Below are positions 24,309-34,439 of a stretch of 64,000 bases of DNA, in pieces. Every line of letters starts with the position of its first letter. The first letter of the stretch is position 1. The position numbers were made by a program, and so were the translations under genes. The DNA lies in assembly GCA_029204225.1 (NCBI GenBank), contig CM055112.1, positions 2,396,346 to 2,460,345 on the forward strand. The letters are read 5' to 3'. The notes beneath the pieces are model-generated. The model saw only the letters and a program-made list of their open reading frames with translations. It was not told where the DNA came from and did no database searches. This stretch comes from Diphasiastrum complanatum (taxonomy: Eukaryota > Streptophyta > Lycopodiopsida > Lycopodiales > Lycopodiaceae).

Positions 24309-25112
24309 TGTTGGGAGTATTCCCAACATGTTGTAAATAAATAAAGTCAGAAAAATAGAAATAGTTGCGAGGATTGTGGCATCCTGCATGTATAAGCCCA
24401 TGGCCCAATGAGCACTTTTAAATAAATAATTTTGGGCATAAACTTGACTTTGGGCCATGTAATAAAAAATTATAGTAGAAGGCCAAAGTTAAGCTTAAAC
24501 TTAAGTTCCTAAGTTTGATTAATTAGTCAAAGCCAATTGGTGGTAGGTGAAGTGTGTTATTCCCAACATGTTGTAAATAAATAAAGTCAGAAAAATAGAA
24601 ATAGTTGCGAGGATTGTGGCATCCTGCATGTATAAGCCCATGGCTCAATGAGCACTTTTAAATAAATAATTTTGGGCATAAACTTGACTTTGGGCCATGT
24701 AATAAAAAATTATAGTAGAAGGCCAAAGTTAAGCTTAAACTTAAGTTCCTAAGTTTGATTAATTAGTCAAAGCCAATTGGTGGTAGGTGAAGTGTGTTTC
24801 TTTCTCCACCATTGATTAGTTTGCGTTTTTGGTGAAGGGTGTGGATTTCAATCCCACCTTCCTTAGAATAGCCAATAGGAGAAAGGGGCAAGGGCTTTCC
24901 CCATCCATAAAAAGGCACCATTTGTACCATATTTTGATGTTTAATAGAGAGGAGGAGACTCTACTATTTTGAGAGCTCAAGCATCCTCATTTGTTAATCA
25001 CTCTTGCTTATGCTATTGTCATGTTTTGCTTTTTATTTCTAGTTTCCATGTTTTTGCTTTGTTCTAGTTAAGGTTTCTCCATAAGCAATGATATTGAGCT
25101 AACCTCCATCTC
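24309..25112 (+). repeat. Truncated gypsy-type LTR with a 240-bp tandem duplication
   Basis: Begins TGTTGGGAGTATTCCCAACA and matches 16089-16944, but ends at GAGCTAACCTCCATCTC, before the U5 end and PBS. Bases 24318-24557 and 24558-24797 are tandem copies with a single difference (C/T near 24405 versus 24645). Confidence 0.8.
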
Positions 25113-25860
25113 AAAAAGTGAATGTTGCAATGCGACGTCCCATTGGATGTCAGATATCAACTTCCGTTAGCAATTTTTATTATAGAACCATGTCTGATGA
25201 CGTCCCGATGGTTGTCCGCAATGTCCATCTGATGTATGCCTGACGAGTAGGGATGTCGAATTTCGACGTCCCTTATTAGGTAAAACAAATAAAAAAATGC
25301 GTAAAAAACAACGCGCACATTTTTATCGAGCTATTTTTGGAAACATGTTTTTGGAGATGCACTGTTTTTGGAATGCTTTTGAAGCAATATTTTTAGATTG
25401 CAATGGACATTTGGATCAAATAGCAAGCTAAGAAATCATGATATACTTTCTATTCATTCATTTGTACATGTACATTATGAATTGCAATATTTTATTACAT
25501 AGCTTCACACACATTATGAATTGCAATACTTTATTACATTACTTCATGCACGTTATGAATTATATTTTGTTTAATATATATGACATTGTTCTTTGGAATT
25601 CGACATTGCATATAGTCAAGAAATTTTTAATTAGTTATTACATTGCACATCTTGAAATCCGACATTGCCCATATTTCGAATTTCGACATTGCATTTTTTG
25701 GTGCAACATTCCACATACAAAAATCAATAACATTCCATATATGAAAATCATGTATTGATAATCAATGTATTACAAAATTGCTGCTTTTGCACTCTCTCTA
25801 ACTTAAAAATGCTCTCACATCAACTAAAACTTAAAAACCTACTCTACTTGCCATTGTCGT
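25113..25860. other. Non-genic AT-rich stretch
   Basis: Contains GACGTCCC motifs (25138-25285) and a TTATTACAT / CATTATGAATT repeat area (25470-25570). No gene supported. Confidence 0.4.
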
Positions 25861-25865
25861 CTTGA

Positions 25866-26095
25866 CGTCTGTGCTGCACACGATCGTCGGTTACACAAGA
25901 AGGATTTTCATTTTGGAGATCCGGTCCTTATGTACAAAACTAAGTCGATCAAGGGAAAGTTGAAGTTCACAAGTGAAGGCCCATATCGTGTAAAGGAAAT
26001 CCTGAGCCATGGAGCCATGAACCTCGAATAGTTAGATGGGACTCCATTCGACACACCCATCAACGATAGTCGATTACACAATTGTTAGCCACCTT
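25866..26095 (+). pseudogene. Ty3/gypsy integrase C-terminal fragment
   Basis: Plus frame reads HDRRLHKKDFHFGDPVLMY, then GKLKFTSEGPYRVKEI and GAMNLE followed by a stop, then LDGTPFDTPIN. This is the GPY/F-type tail of a gypsy integrase (GD.VL......GKL...  GPY.V). Catalytic core and RT are absent. Confidence 0.65.
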
Positions 26096-26680
26096 AGTGA
26101 AGCAGATCAAGGATAGTGATGACAAGGCCACACATTGATCACATTTTCAAAGTCATCGCAACTAGATCTAGTGAAATCTAGTCAGATCAAGCCAGATCCA
26201 TCAAAATTCAGCAAAATTTGATCAAGTCTGACAAGATCCAAGTGAGATCCAGATCCAAATAGGATCCAAAAGACAACAGATCATCAGATGACAACAATCA
26301 GCCTCCAAAACTCATGGGAAGAATCATCAAATTTGGATGTATGTGAGGGTTCAAAAAGCCAAAATCTTTGGAACCTTCGCAGAGCATCAAGATCTCGAAA
26401 CCAACCTTCGCAGACAGCAAAAATGAAATCAAAATAGTGGATTTGACAGATCTTGAAAATCAGATATATAAAAAAGTGGTGCAAGAGTTCCTTTCTTGAG
26501 AGAGTTCAACCCTCGTAGGACCTACTGAACCTTCACAGAACCTTCGCAAGGCAGTCAAAACACCTACTGAACCTTCGTAGATTTTTCTGGATTTTATAAT
26601 TGTGTGAAGAGGGTCCCTACCAATTTTTGGAAGGAACTGAGATGTAAAAAGAGCACTTCTCCTAATACGCACTCTAATTT
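26096..26680. repeat. Short-repeat-rich region upstream of a TATA box
   Basis: GATCCA/GATCTAG-type repeats (26160-26280) and several AACCTTCGCAGA-like repeats (26370-26575). Possibly a gypsy 3' region or LTR; boundaries not determined. Confidence 0.4.
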
Positions 26681-26682
26681 TG

Positions 26683-26694
26683 CTCTATATAAGG
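26683..26694 (+). promoter_or_regulatory. TATA box (putative LTR promoter)
   Basis: CTCTATATAAGGGAG is a strong plant-type TATA element, followed about 310 bp later by the ATG at 26996. Confidence 0.5.
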
Positions 26695-26995
26695 GAGAAA
26701 TTCGATGCATTTGGCACTTCACACAGCGAAGCTCTGTCGAGATTTTCCATAAAATTTCAAAGCTTTCTGATTGTGACCAAACTTTGCGTACACCTCCATC
26801 TGCTATCATAACCACCTGCCATACACTCAACACACTCATTTCTAGTCCCGTTCACATGATATCCACCTTTTCAATTTTTTCTAGTCTTTTCTACTGTTTT
26901 TACATCTTTTTCCCTTTATTGAAAGCCTTTTCCTATTTTTTCTATCTCCATCTTCTACCACAGTCCTTTTACTTTTAATCTGATCCGCTAACATT

Positions 26996-27568
26996 ATGAC
27001 TTCTGCTTCTAGCCCTCACAACCAACCATCCAGTACATTCGACAAAACTATATTGACATGCAAATCTGGCCACTGATCCTTGGTCACACCATGGGTCCAG
27101 GCAGCCGGACCTATCCTGCAAGCAATGGGCATTTACCCACAGCTTTTCTCTGTCGCCCTTAATATGCAACTCGTCCTCATGGCCTATGCCAGGTGGGACA
27201 AAAAGAAAAGTCATTTCTACATTCAATACCAAGACAAACTACACCGTGTGCGTGTCAACACTAACTTGCTGGCAACAATAGGAGTTGTTACTGGTACCCG
27301 CCAAAAACCCTCTCATCGTGGTGCCCCTGCCCTCATCCAACCATTTCTATCTCCACTCGGTCCTGACACCCAACTAAAAACTAACAATGGTGATTTGATA
27401 GAGGCTATCAATAACCCCATCATTCAATCTGCCACATATCTCCTAAATAACTTCCTAGTGCGCAAGGAGCGCATACAATCTAACCTCATGAGCCAAATCA
27501 TGGAATCCTATTTGGAATTCCCTAGCCCCTCTGTGGTGTGTCATGTGCTACATGTAATTAGCCCATGA
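26996..27568 (+). pseudogene. Unknown retroelement-associated ORF (one internal stop)
   Basis: A frame from ATG 26996 (MTSASSPHNQPSST) to 27568 is open except for one TGA (near 27076, likely a former Trp codon). The continuous part (27080-27568) has GPILQAMGIYPQLFSVALNM, ARWDKKKSHFYIQYQDKL, IGVVTGTRQKP and ESYLEFPSPSVVC. I recognise no domain. It follows a gypsy integrase tail and a TATA box, so it may be a gag start or an additional 3' ORF of a Tat/Athila-like element. No zinc knuckle or membrane anchor is visible. Confidence 0.4.
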
Positions 27569-27985
27569 GCTTACTAATGAATTGCCAACTGTAGCCATGG
27601 AGCTAAATGTGAAAGTACTGTACTTTAGGACATAAATGGATCTACAAAAGATCTACAAGAGTGATTGGATGCTTGCTTAACAATCTATCAAAAAACTAGA
27701 CACAAATAAGTTGATCTAGATTGGCAATTTGACAAACAACAAGCATTAACAATCAAAAGCATTGATCAACATTGAAATCCAAGCCCACACATGCAAGACA
27801 CAGCCTGATGTACGGCCCGTAGATTGAGAATGAAGTAGAAATTGATTTGGTTTCATCTGGATCACAAAAACTCAATGTACACAGTGAACTAGTTTGAGAT
27901 TGCCAATGAGCTCCAAAAATAATCTATCTTCTGAAGAAACAAAGTGTTTCTGATTACAAAGCCTTGCTAGTTTTCAGCCCTCCAC
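27569..27985. other. Non-genic stretch
   Basis: AT-rich, with LTR-like words (ATCTAGATTG); nothing supported. Confidence 0.35.
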
Positions 27986-28918
27986 CTGACGAAGATGTTC
28001 ACGAACTCAAACATTTGGAGACACGAAACACGAAGAGTTTTGCGAACACGAAAGTCAACGGGGATGAAGACGAACGGTTTGCAAACACAAAGGATCCACG
28101 AACGAGATTCCTTTGCGGTCCAGCAAGAGAGAAAGGCAGACGAGATAAACGAAACCAACGGTGGAAACGAAACCCATTCTGTCCTCACGCTCCAAGGAGT
28201 ATCACCAGAGATCACGCAAGTACCCAAAAGTACAGAGATTTGACTTGATGGCATGACGTCAGCAAATACTTCCTAGGTCGTGACTAATCTGCGACTCTTG
28301 TAATTCCCTGATTAGTTGTAGATGTATAGTCACTCTAATCTTAGGTTTACATAGAGAGACCGTACTTACTGAATAATACTTGACATATATCAGAACAGGA
28401 TACACCGAGTGTAACAAGAGAAGAGACACTGAAGAAGTCTGATGCTAGTAAGCAATCAAGACGAACATAGACAGAAGATCCACCTGCGTGCGAGAAGATA
28501 ATTTTGTCTAGGATCCTAAGATCCAATTGTCCGCTAGTGAAGCGAGACTACTACTCGTGAGAGAACCGTGCTTCTCTCACGCCAATGCACTACGTGGATT
28601 CGCATGTAGTGCCCTGAAGAAATCAGAGAAAATCAATATAGATTATTTTCTAGTTGTGTCTGATCTTGGATGTTGAATGCTTATGTTGTTTATTTCATAT
28701 GTCTGAGTTTTCTTGTTCCCTTTGAATTTCGCACCTTGGTTGAAATTAAGTCAAATGCTGTATTAATTTTATGAACGTAGATCAATAGTAACTGACTACT
28801 CTCTGGAGGATTGTAGGAGTGTTTCAGCTGGCAGTGCCCAGCGAACGCATCTGAACTCCATCCGAATCTTAAAAGGGAGTTGCAACTATTTCGTGAATTT
28901 TCTCCCCTAGTCTCATCA
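27986..28918 (+). repeat. 5' LTR of a copia element (left edge approximate)
   Basis: Ends just before a perfect PBS. The left half has CGAA-rich words (GAAACGAAACC) similar in style to the LTRs at 52.3 and 56.8 kb. The sequence ACATAGAGAGACCGTAC and the terminal part look like R/U5. Confidence 0.55.
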
Positions 28919-28919
28919 G

Positions 28920-28963
28920 TGGTATCAGAGCATCTCACGATTCTCATCAGTGGTATCAGAGCC
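28920..28963 (+). other. Duplicated copia primer-binding site
   Basis: TGGTATCAGAGC occurs at 28920-28931 and again at 28951-28962, each preceded by TCTCATCAG. The perfect initiator-tRNA-Met complement is present twice, 31 bp apart. Confidence 0.85.
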
Positions 28964-29052
28964 ACCCTACCATATTCTGACATAGCCAAGAAGCTAGGAG
29001 GCCAAGCATTCAGACAATCAACCATCAACAAGAAAACAGACTTCAAGAAGTA

Positions 29053-29427
29053 ATGGCTTCAATCAGCAGCATGCAAAGAAAGATCTGCACTATACTTAAT
29101 TCTTCAGGATCTAACTTTCTAGCCTGGAAAGTTAAGACATCTTTGATACTCAAGGGTGAAGGACTCTTCCCCTGGGTGGATGGCACAGAAGAAATGCCTA
29201 CGACAACAGACAAGGAGCTACGCAAATGGAGGGAGAAAAACGACAAGGCAGTAGCTTTGCTATCATCTTCCATCGAAGATAGCCCTACACTTGACCTGGC
29301 TACACTCTCCAAAGCTAACGAGATGTGGGATGCACCGCTCACAAGATTTCAGACAAAATCAATAAGTCAGATTATGATGCTGGAAGATCAGCTGACTTTA
29401 TCTGGCGAGACCATTCCAATCGCGTAG
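29053..29427 (+). CDS. Ty1/copia gag N-terminal region
   Basis: ATG 29053 is ~90 bp after the second PBS. The 124-residue frame has SGSNFLAWKVKTSLILKGEG, WVDGTEE, DKAVALLSSSIEDSPTLDLA and KANEMWDA. This is the usual copia gag N-terminus (G.N...W......L...G...V.GT......W...D..A...I...I). It ends at TAG 29425-29427, before any zinc knuckle. Gag would form the particle shell. What follows (29459 on) is a different frame of unknown identity, so the element is disrupted here. Confidence 0.6.
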   Translation: MASISSMQRKICTILNSSGSNFLAWKVKTSLILKGEGLFPWVDGTEEMPTTTDKELRKWREKNDKAVALLSSSIEDSPTLDLATLSKANEMWDAPLTRFQTKSISQIMMLEDQLTLSGETIPIA

Positions 29428-29458
29428 GACAACTTCCCCTACCAGGCCCAGAGGCAAA

Positions 29459-29895
29459 TTGGCTGACACAAGAGAGTCAGAAAAGTTTGAGAGGAAATAC
29501 CCTCCCAACATGAGGGGAGGCAAAGAGGACGTAGATCAAAGCCAATACTCCACCAGGGCCGATATCATCGCAGCGCAACAACCGCAACCGGAGTGGCGAA
29601 ATAAAGTCCTGAAGGATAGCAGACGACTCCAAGAGTATCTGAAAGCACTGACATGGAAGCGAGTGGATCCCTTCTACATGTCACTCAAACGCAAAAATCC
29701 ATGGCTGGTAGAAAAGCCACGAGTGGAGTTGGTAAACTGGCCAGTCATTCCGGGAATTTCAGAGAGAACCTTCTCGAATGATCTGAGGCTGCAGTTACTC
29801 GACTTCGGTCACAAGTACAAAACAAGTGCCGATCTTTGCGTGCAAGAAAGTGCCAAATATTGCAGATCTATGGACTTTCTGATGCAGCAAGATTG
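29459..29895 (+). CDS. Unknown open frame downstream of copia gag
   Basis: Open frame running from 29459 into the LTR that begins at 29896 (the frame closes at 29995 inside that LTR by chance). It is Lys/Arg-rich and contains QPEWRNKVLKDSRRLQEYLK, KRVDPFYMSLKRKNPW, VNWPVIPGISERTFSNDL and LLDFGHKYKTSADLCVQ. I do not recognise a retroelement domain. It could be a gag tail in a diverged copia or a captured host fragment. Confidence 0.3.
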
Positions 29896-30728
29896 TGTGC
29901 AAAAAGTACAAAAAGGACCAAGAGTGGATCCTAATCTGATCCTCAAGAGGGATTGGTTGTCAGATTACTTGATCTATCAATCTACTTCAGATTAAGATCA
30001 ATCTAGATCAATTCTAGACACAAAATCCTAACAAGAACAATCATTAATTGAAGGTAAGTGTACTTTCTGGTTTCACACGTGTGAAACACTGTCTAAGTAT
30101 GGACTCCAACCTGAAAATCAAGTACACATTGATAGAACCTCAAAACAATCAAAAACAAATGTAGACAAATGGAGAGAATCACTCAAAATTGCTTCCAAAA
30201 CCAAGATTTGTGTCTCACATTGATTATGGCCAAATGTGGCTCTATATATACAATAAGTGGGAGCTCGTGGTACTGATCATCCCTATGATCCCACATGTGT
30301 GAAGGTGCTTTGTCATATGATGATTCATCATGCAAAACTGACAATTGGACAAAACCTTCTATTTTGAGCACTTTTGGTCCATTTTTCTTCTATATGGAGA
30401 TCTACTTGAAAATCTTCTAGAAGTCAAAATTTGCCTACTTCAGCTTATTTCACACATGTGAGCTGTCCTCTACACATGGTATATGACACCTAACCAAAGG
30501 ATGTGGCTCATGCAATCAATAGATTGATGCCATGTGTCATATGTCTAGAAAACTAGTTTTTGGCCTTTTTAGCCACTAGAACTTGAATTAAATCATATGT
30601 ACAACCTATATGATTATGGTACATGACAAGTACACTATTTTCACACATGGGAACAGGCTCCACACATGTGTGTTTATCTATATACAAGATTTTTGGCCTC
30701 TACCAAGCTTATTTTTGCATTTTTCACA
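29896..30728 (-). repeat. 3' LTR of the 29.9-33.3 kb element
   Basis: Minus strand starts TGTGAAAAATGCAAAAAT after the purine tract TTTTTGAGGAG. It is related at this end to the LTR at 59479/63754 (TGTGAG…GCAAAAATCTAGC). Its terminal ~175 bp (29896-30070) is repeated at 33143-33319, next to the PBS, as an LTR end should be. Confidence 0.65.
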
Positions 30729-30865
30729 CTCCTCAAAAATCTAGCTTGGTAAATCTAGCTTGATGAAAAACATGATGATCTTGAACTTGACTCCATGGGC
30801 TGAATTGGTCTTTGCTGGTTTTAAAGGTGTGAAGATCCGCCAATGAGCTTGATGTTGATCTGAAA

Positions 30866-32107
30866 TCACCATATCCATGATAATGCTTCTCTTATGTTGA
30901 CATCTTTGATGAACTTGAGAGCTTTGCACCATCCTAGCATCTTCGAAATTGATTCCTTCCAAATTTCATGTAGATGCTTGACTTTGAGACTTGCTCCTTC
31001 TTCATGTGCATGCTCCTCCATGAGAAAACAAAGATTTCTTCTTGACTTATTAGTATCACAAAGATCTAACATCATGTTACCATGATCTAGAGAATTAGAC
31101 TTATCCAGATTGGCAAGACTATGCATGCTATAATAACAAAGTGTTTGCATCATATCTTCATGCTTGTTTACCATGCTAATCTCAGATCCAATGAGGCTAA
31201 ATACTTCATTATGGAGATAAGTGTCTTTAAAAGATGATTCACTTACTCTCATAAAGAATTTACAATTTGCCTTAATACAAATTTTCAAACTATGAGTAAA
31301 CAAATCACTTTTGCTCTTACATGACTCAAGAGCATACATTTGATGAAATAACCATTTGCTTTCTAATTGATTTAAAATCAATTTCAACCTTTTAAGAACA
31401 TCATCTATGTTCTCAAGAGAAACTTCATACTCAATTAGTATGGCTTTACTCCATTTTGGAGATGCAATGATCTCACTAAAGCAAATTGATTTATCAAATG
31501 ACATAAGAGAAGTAAGTATGAGATGTATACCACATGAGATATGCTCCTCTTTCCCTTGAAATGTGAGCCACATGGACTCACCCATATTTCTTGAGTTTCT
31601 TTTTGAAATCACAATTTGAAAAGGTCTCTCCTCCTCAATCCTTGGCACACTTGAACCTTGAGATGACTCCTTAAGATCTTCTTCGTGATGCTCCTTCTTG
31701 ATGAAAATCCGAGACCTCCATGTCTCATAATGATCACAACAAGTATGACCATTCAATATTCACTTCCTATGATTATCAAGATTACTTATGCTAGAAACAT
31801 AAGTCCAAAAATCACCACAACTTGGCATGATTTTTCCAATATTGAAATCACAAGGTATTTCCATCTTAATAAGGCTAACTACTTGCTTATGGATATAAGT
31901 GTCCACTTTGAATGTTTCACTTATTCTCATAAGAAGTTTACAACTTGTCTTTAAGATTGAAAACTTACAATTTTCATCTTTATGAATGAACACATCATTC
32001 ATGATCTTATTGAAACCAAAAGATCCTACATTATGAAGATATTTCCATTTCCTTGACTTCATAACTAATGTAAGCTTACAAGGAAAACATATTTTGCTAT
32101 CTTTCAA
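30866..32107 (-). pseudogene. Accessory region of unknown function, two copies of a conserved motif
   Basis: Two abutting minus-strand frames: 32107-31760 (115 codons) and 31756-30866 (296 codons), separated by a stop. Each holds the motif C-K-[LF]-[LF]-M-R-[IV]-S-E followed by DTY-[IL]-H and V.SL: TSCKLLMRISETFKVDTYIH (near 31950-31885) and ANCKFFMRVSESSFKDTYLH (near 31275-31210). The second frame also has GESMWLTFQGKEEH and ends ALSWIW, parallel to ESLWLSLHGKEGH and ILSWIW in the 61-63.6 kb protein. A copia integrase-RT linker-like stretch lies before GESMW. No catalytic motif is recognised. Confidence 0.6.
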
Positions 32108-33129
32108 GGCATCATACTCAACTAGTATTGCCTTAATCCACCTTTGAGATACAAAAATCTCTTCAAAGATTCCACCAATTACTCTACCTTTTAAGACTTG
32201 GAATGAAATTCAAAATCAAAAGTTGTGACTTTTCTCACTAAGATATTGTGCTTCAAAGAGTTAATGCCACTTAGAAAGATTTGATCACCTAGGAGAATAC
32301 AAATTTTCCACCAATAACAACACAAAATGAGCTTCTAGATCTTGCCTTCTACAAAGGAAGGAACTCTTAGAAAATTGGATCTCTCTCTACACATTTGCCA
32401 TAGACACCTTAATGACTCTTTTCAAACCTCACAAACACTCAAACAAATTGAGTAGGATTGAATAATGTGACTTGGATCTCAATCTCTTTTCTAGAACTCT
32501 CAATTGAAGCCAATCTATGTCAAATTCTACAAAAGATTTGCATAGATGCTCTATATGCACTAGAAACTCTCAAAGGTTTCACTTGGAGGACAAATCCAAA
32601 GATGTTTTCTAGCAAATTGATGCTTCTAAACTTGACCCTATCACTCTTGAACAAATCTAGAGTGATGGTACAATGGATTTCAACCTCTCACCTTGCATAT
32701 CACTCCTTAATCTATGATTTTTAGCAAAATCTCTCTTAACTTCAACATACACTCAAAAAATAAGAGAAGATCAATTAATGCACCTAATTCAAGCTTCAAT
32801 TTTAATTTTTTGGCTGATCTAATCCAAGAACTAATCAAGGGATTAGATTCTCTATAGAAAATGCTTGATTTTGCACCAAAAATCACTCAAATTGGGTATG
32901 TGAGTCAAATTCTACAAATTTCTGAAATTTCTTAGTCAAAACCGGGGCTGTACGGCCTCACACGTGTAAAAAGGGTTCCTACAGCCCACAACAAGATCTG
33001 GACCAAAAATTTTGAGGATAGCTATCAAATCTAACTCGCTACACAAAATTTGACTACTTTCCAAAAAACTGCTAATTTTGGCTTTGATTTGGATTAACCC
33101 TATCAATTTCAACAAAAACTCTTGTACTA
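32108..33129 (-). other. Leader of the 29.9-33.3 kb element
   Basis: Between the PBS and the coding part; short open frames only, no gag signature. Confidence 0.45.
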
Positions 33130-33142
33130 GGCTCTGATACCA
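33130..33142 (-). other. Copia-type primer-binding site
   Basis: Minus strand TGGTATCAGAGCC, a perfect initiator-tRNA-Met complement, next to the LTR end at 33143. Confidence 0.8.
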
Positions 33143-33319
33143 TGTGGAAAAAAGTACAAAAAGGACCAAGAGTGAATCCTAATCTGATCCTCAAGAGGGA
33201 TTGGTTGTCAGATTACTTGATCTATCAATCTACTTCAGATTAAGATCAATCTAGATCAATTCTAGACACAAAATCCTAACAAGAACAATCATTAATTGAA
33301 GGTAAGTGTACTTTCTGAT
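33143..33319 (-). repeat. 5' LTR remnant (terminal ~177 bp)
   Basis: Nearly identical to 29896-30070; similarity stops at 33319. The upstream two thirds of the LTR are missing. Confidence 0.7.
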
Positions 33320-34439
33320 ACAATGTCCTATCAAAATGAGCATCTCTTTTAATTGGATCGTAATGTATGCTTGATTGCACAGCAATCTACATCTCTTGGC
33401 TTCTGTCTCTTTCTTCTCTTTTATTTTGCAAAACTTGTTCTTTGTTTTTTGCCATGTTGCGCTTTGCACTTTCTTTCTTCCATCATTCGCTATGCATTAG
33501 TCGCTCTGAGTTCAAGGCTATTGGACTTCTTATACAACTGGATTTATGCCACGTGTACAATTGGATCTTAGCCTGTGGCATGAAGTAGCATCCAGGAACA
33601 CACGACTAGAATGGATTCTCCATGCATTTCCAACTATCCGTATGATGAGAAATGTGCTTAACGTCATTGTATGTTTTTGTTTGCAAAAAAATCAGATTGT
33701 CACCGATGTAATACTCTTCGTTCTTCCTCATGTGTGACCATACATGTCAATAAGCCAATCAGCTTGAACTGTTTGTTTTTCAAGCTCATAATAAATTTAG
33801 AGAAGATTGATGAGTTTTTTATTTCTTCATGTTCCTCATAAAATCTTCTATTCCAATGATTACAAGATTATGATGCAGGTCAAGGACACTTGAAAACTTC
33901 ATTTCATCAACAAATTTCATTGTCAAAAAGCCTTATGTGTGCATTTTGCGTTATCTCAACAAAATACACATAGTTCAGCAGATCATGGCTAGCATTGAAA
34001 TACTCATGCAGTTCATCTGCAAAACATTTTACCTGCTTTCATCAATATGTATCTGTCAATTTTAATGTCTATTCTGCAAATGTCACTTCCTCCATCATGT
34101 AACCCTAGAGACTGGATTTTGTTACATGTTTGTAGTATCACTTCCTTCACAAACAAATAGAGCACCTCTACATATAGTCGCAGCCCTATTCAATAATACT
34201 TGTCCCAATTTAAAACTTGAAGGAAGAAATCCGATTGATTTGTGAGGGTCAAAGCTTTCAACAGAGAAAGAAAAACGGGCCTACCATTCAGTAGCCTTAC
34301 CATTCAGTAGCCTGAACACGTGTTATGAATATTTATATGAAATTTATTACAGTCTCTTCAAATCTAGCAGGACACAACTGACTCTAAATCAAAACGGGTC
34401 TTATAGTTTCACAGTTGAATGCCTGTGAATCTTGGTGTC
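33320..34439. other. Region downstream of the CIA30-family gene
   Basis: AT-rich sequence, likely holding the gene's 3' UTR near 34.0-34.4 kb. No other gene supported. Confidence 0.4.

Larger units (their letters stand above)
29896..33319 (-). mobile_element. Minus-strand non-autonomous LTR element without gag or pol
   Basis: 3' LTR 29896-30728, polypurine tract 30729-30741, internal region 30742-33129, perfect PBS 33130-33142, and a 5' LTR cut down to its last ~177 bp (33143-33319). The internal region encodes only relatives of the C-terminal region found in the 59.5-64 kb element. No RT, integrase or zinc knuckle was found. Confidence 0.65.

Noticed and set aside
16089-25112. One 9-kb gypsy element bounded by the LTRs at 16.1 and 24.3 kb
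   Set aside because: The right LTR lacks its U5 end, no polypurine tract precedes it, and no gypsy pol lies between. Treated as two separate LTR copies.
29896-33319. The ~175-bp direct repeat as a target-site duplication
   Set aside because: Far too long for integrase. The right copy lies next to a perfect PBS and the left copy at the end of the LTR, so it is LTR terminal sequence with the 5' LTR truncated.
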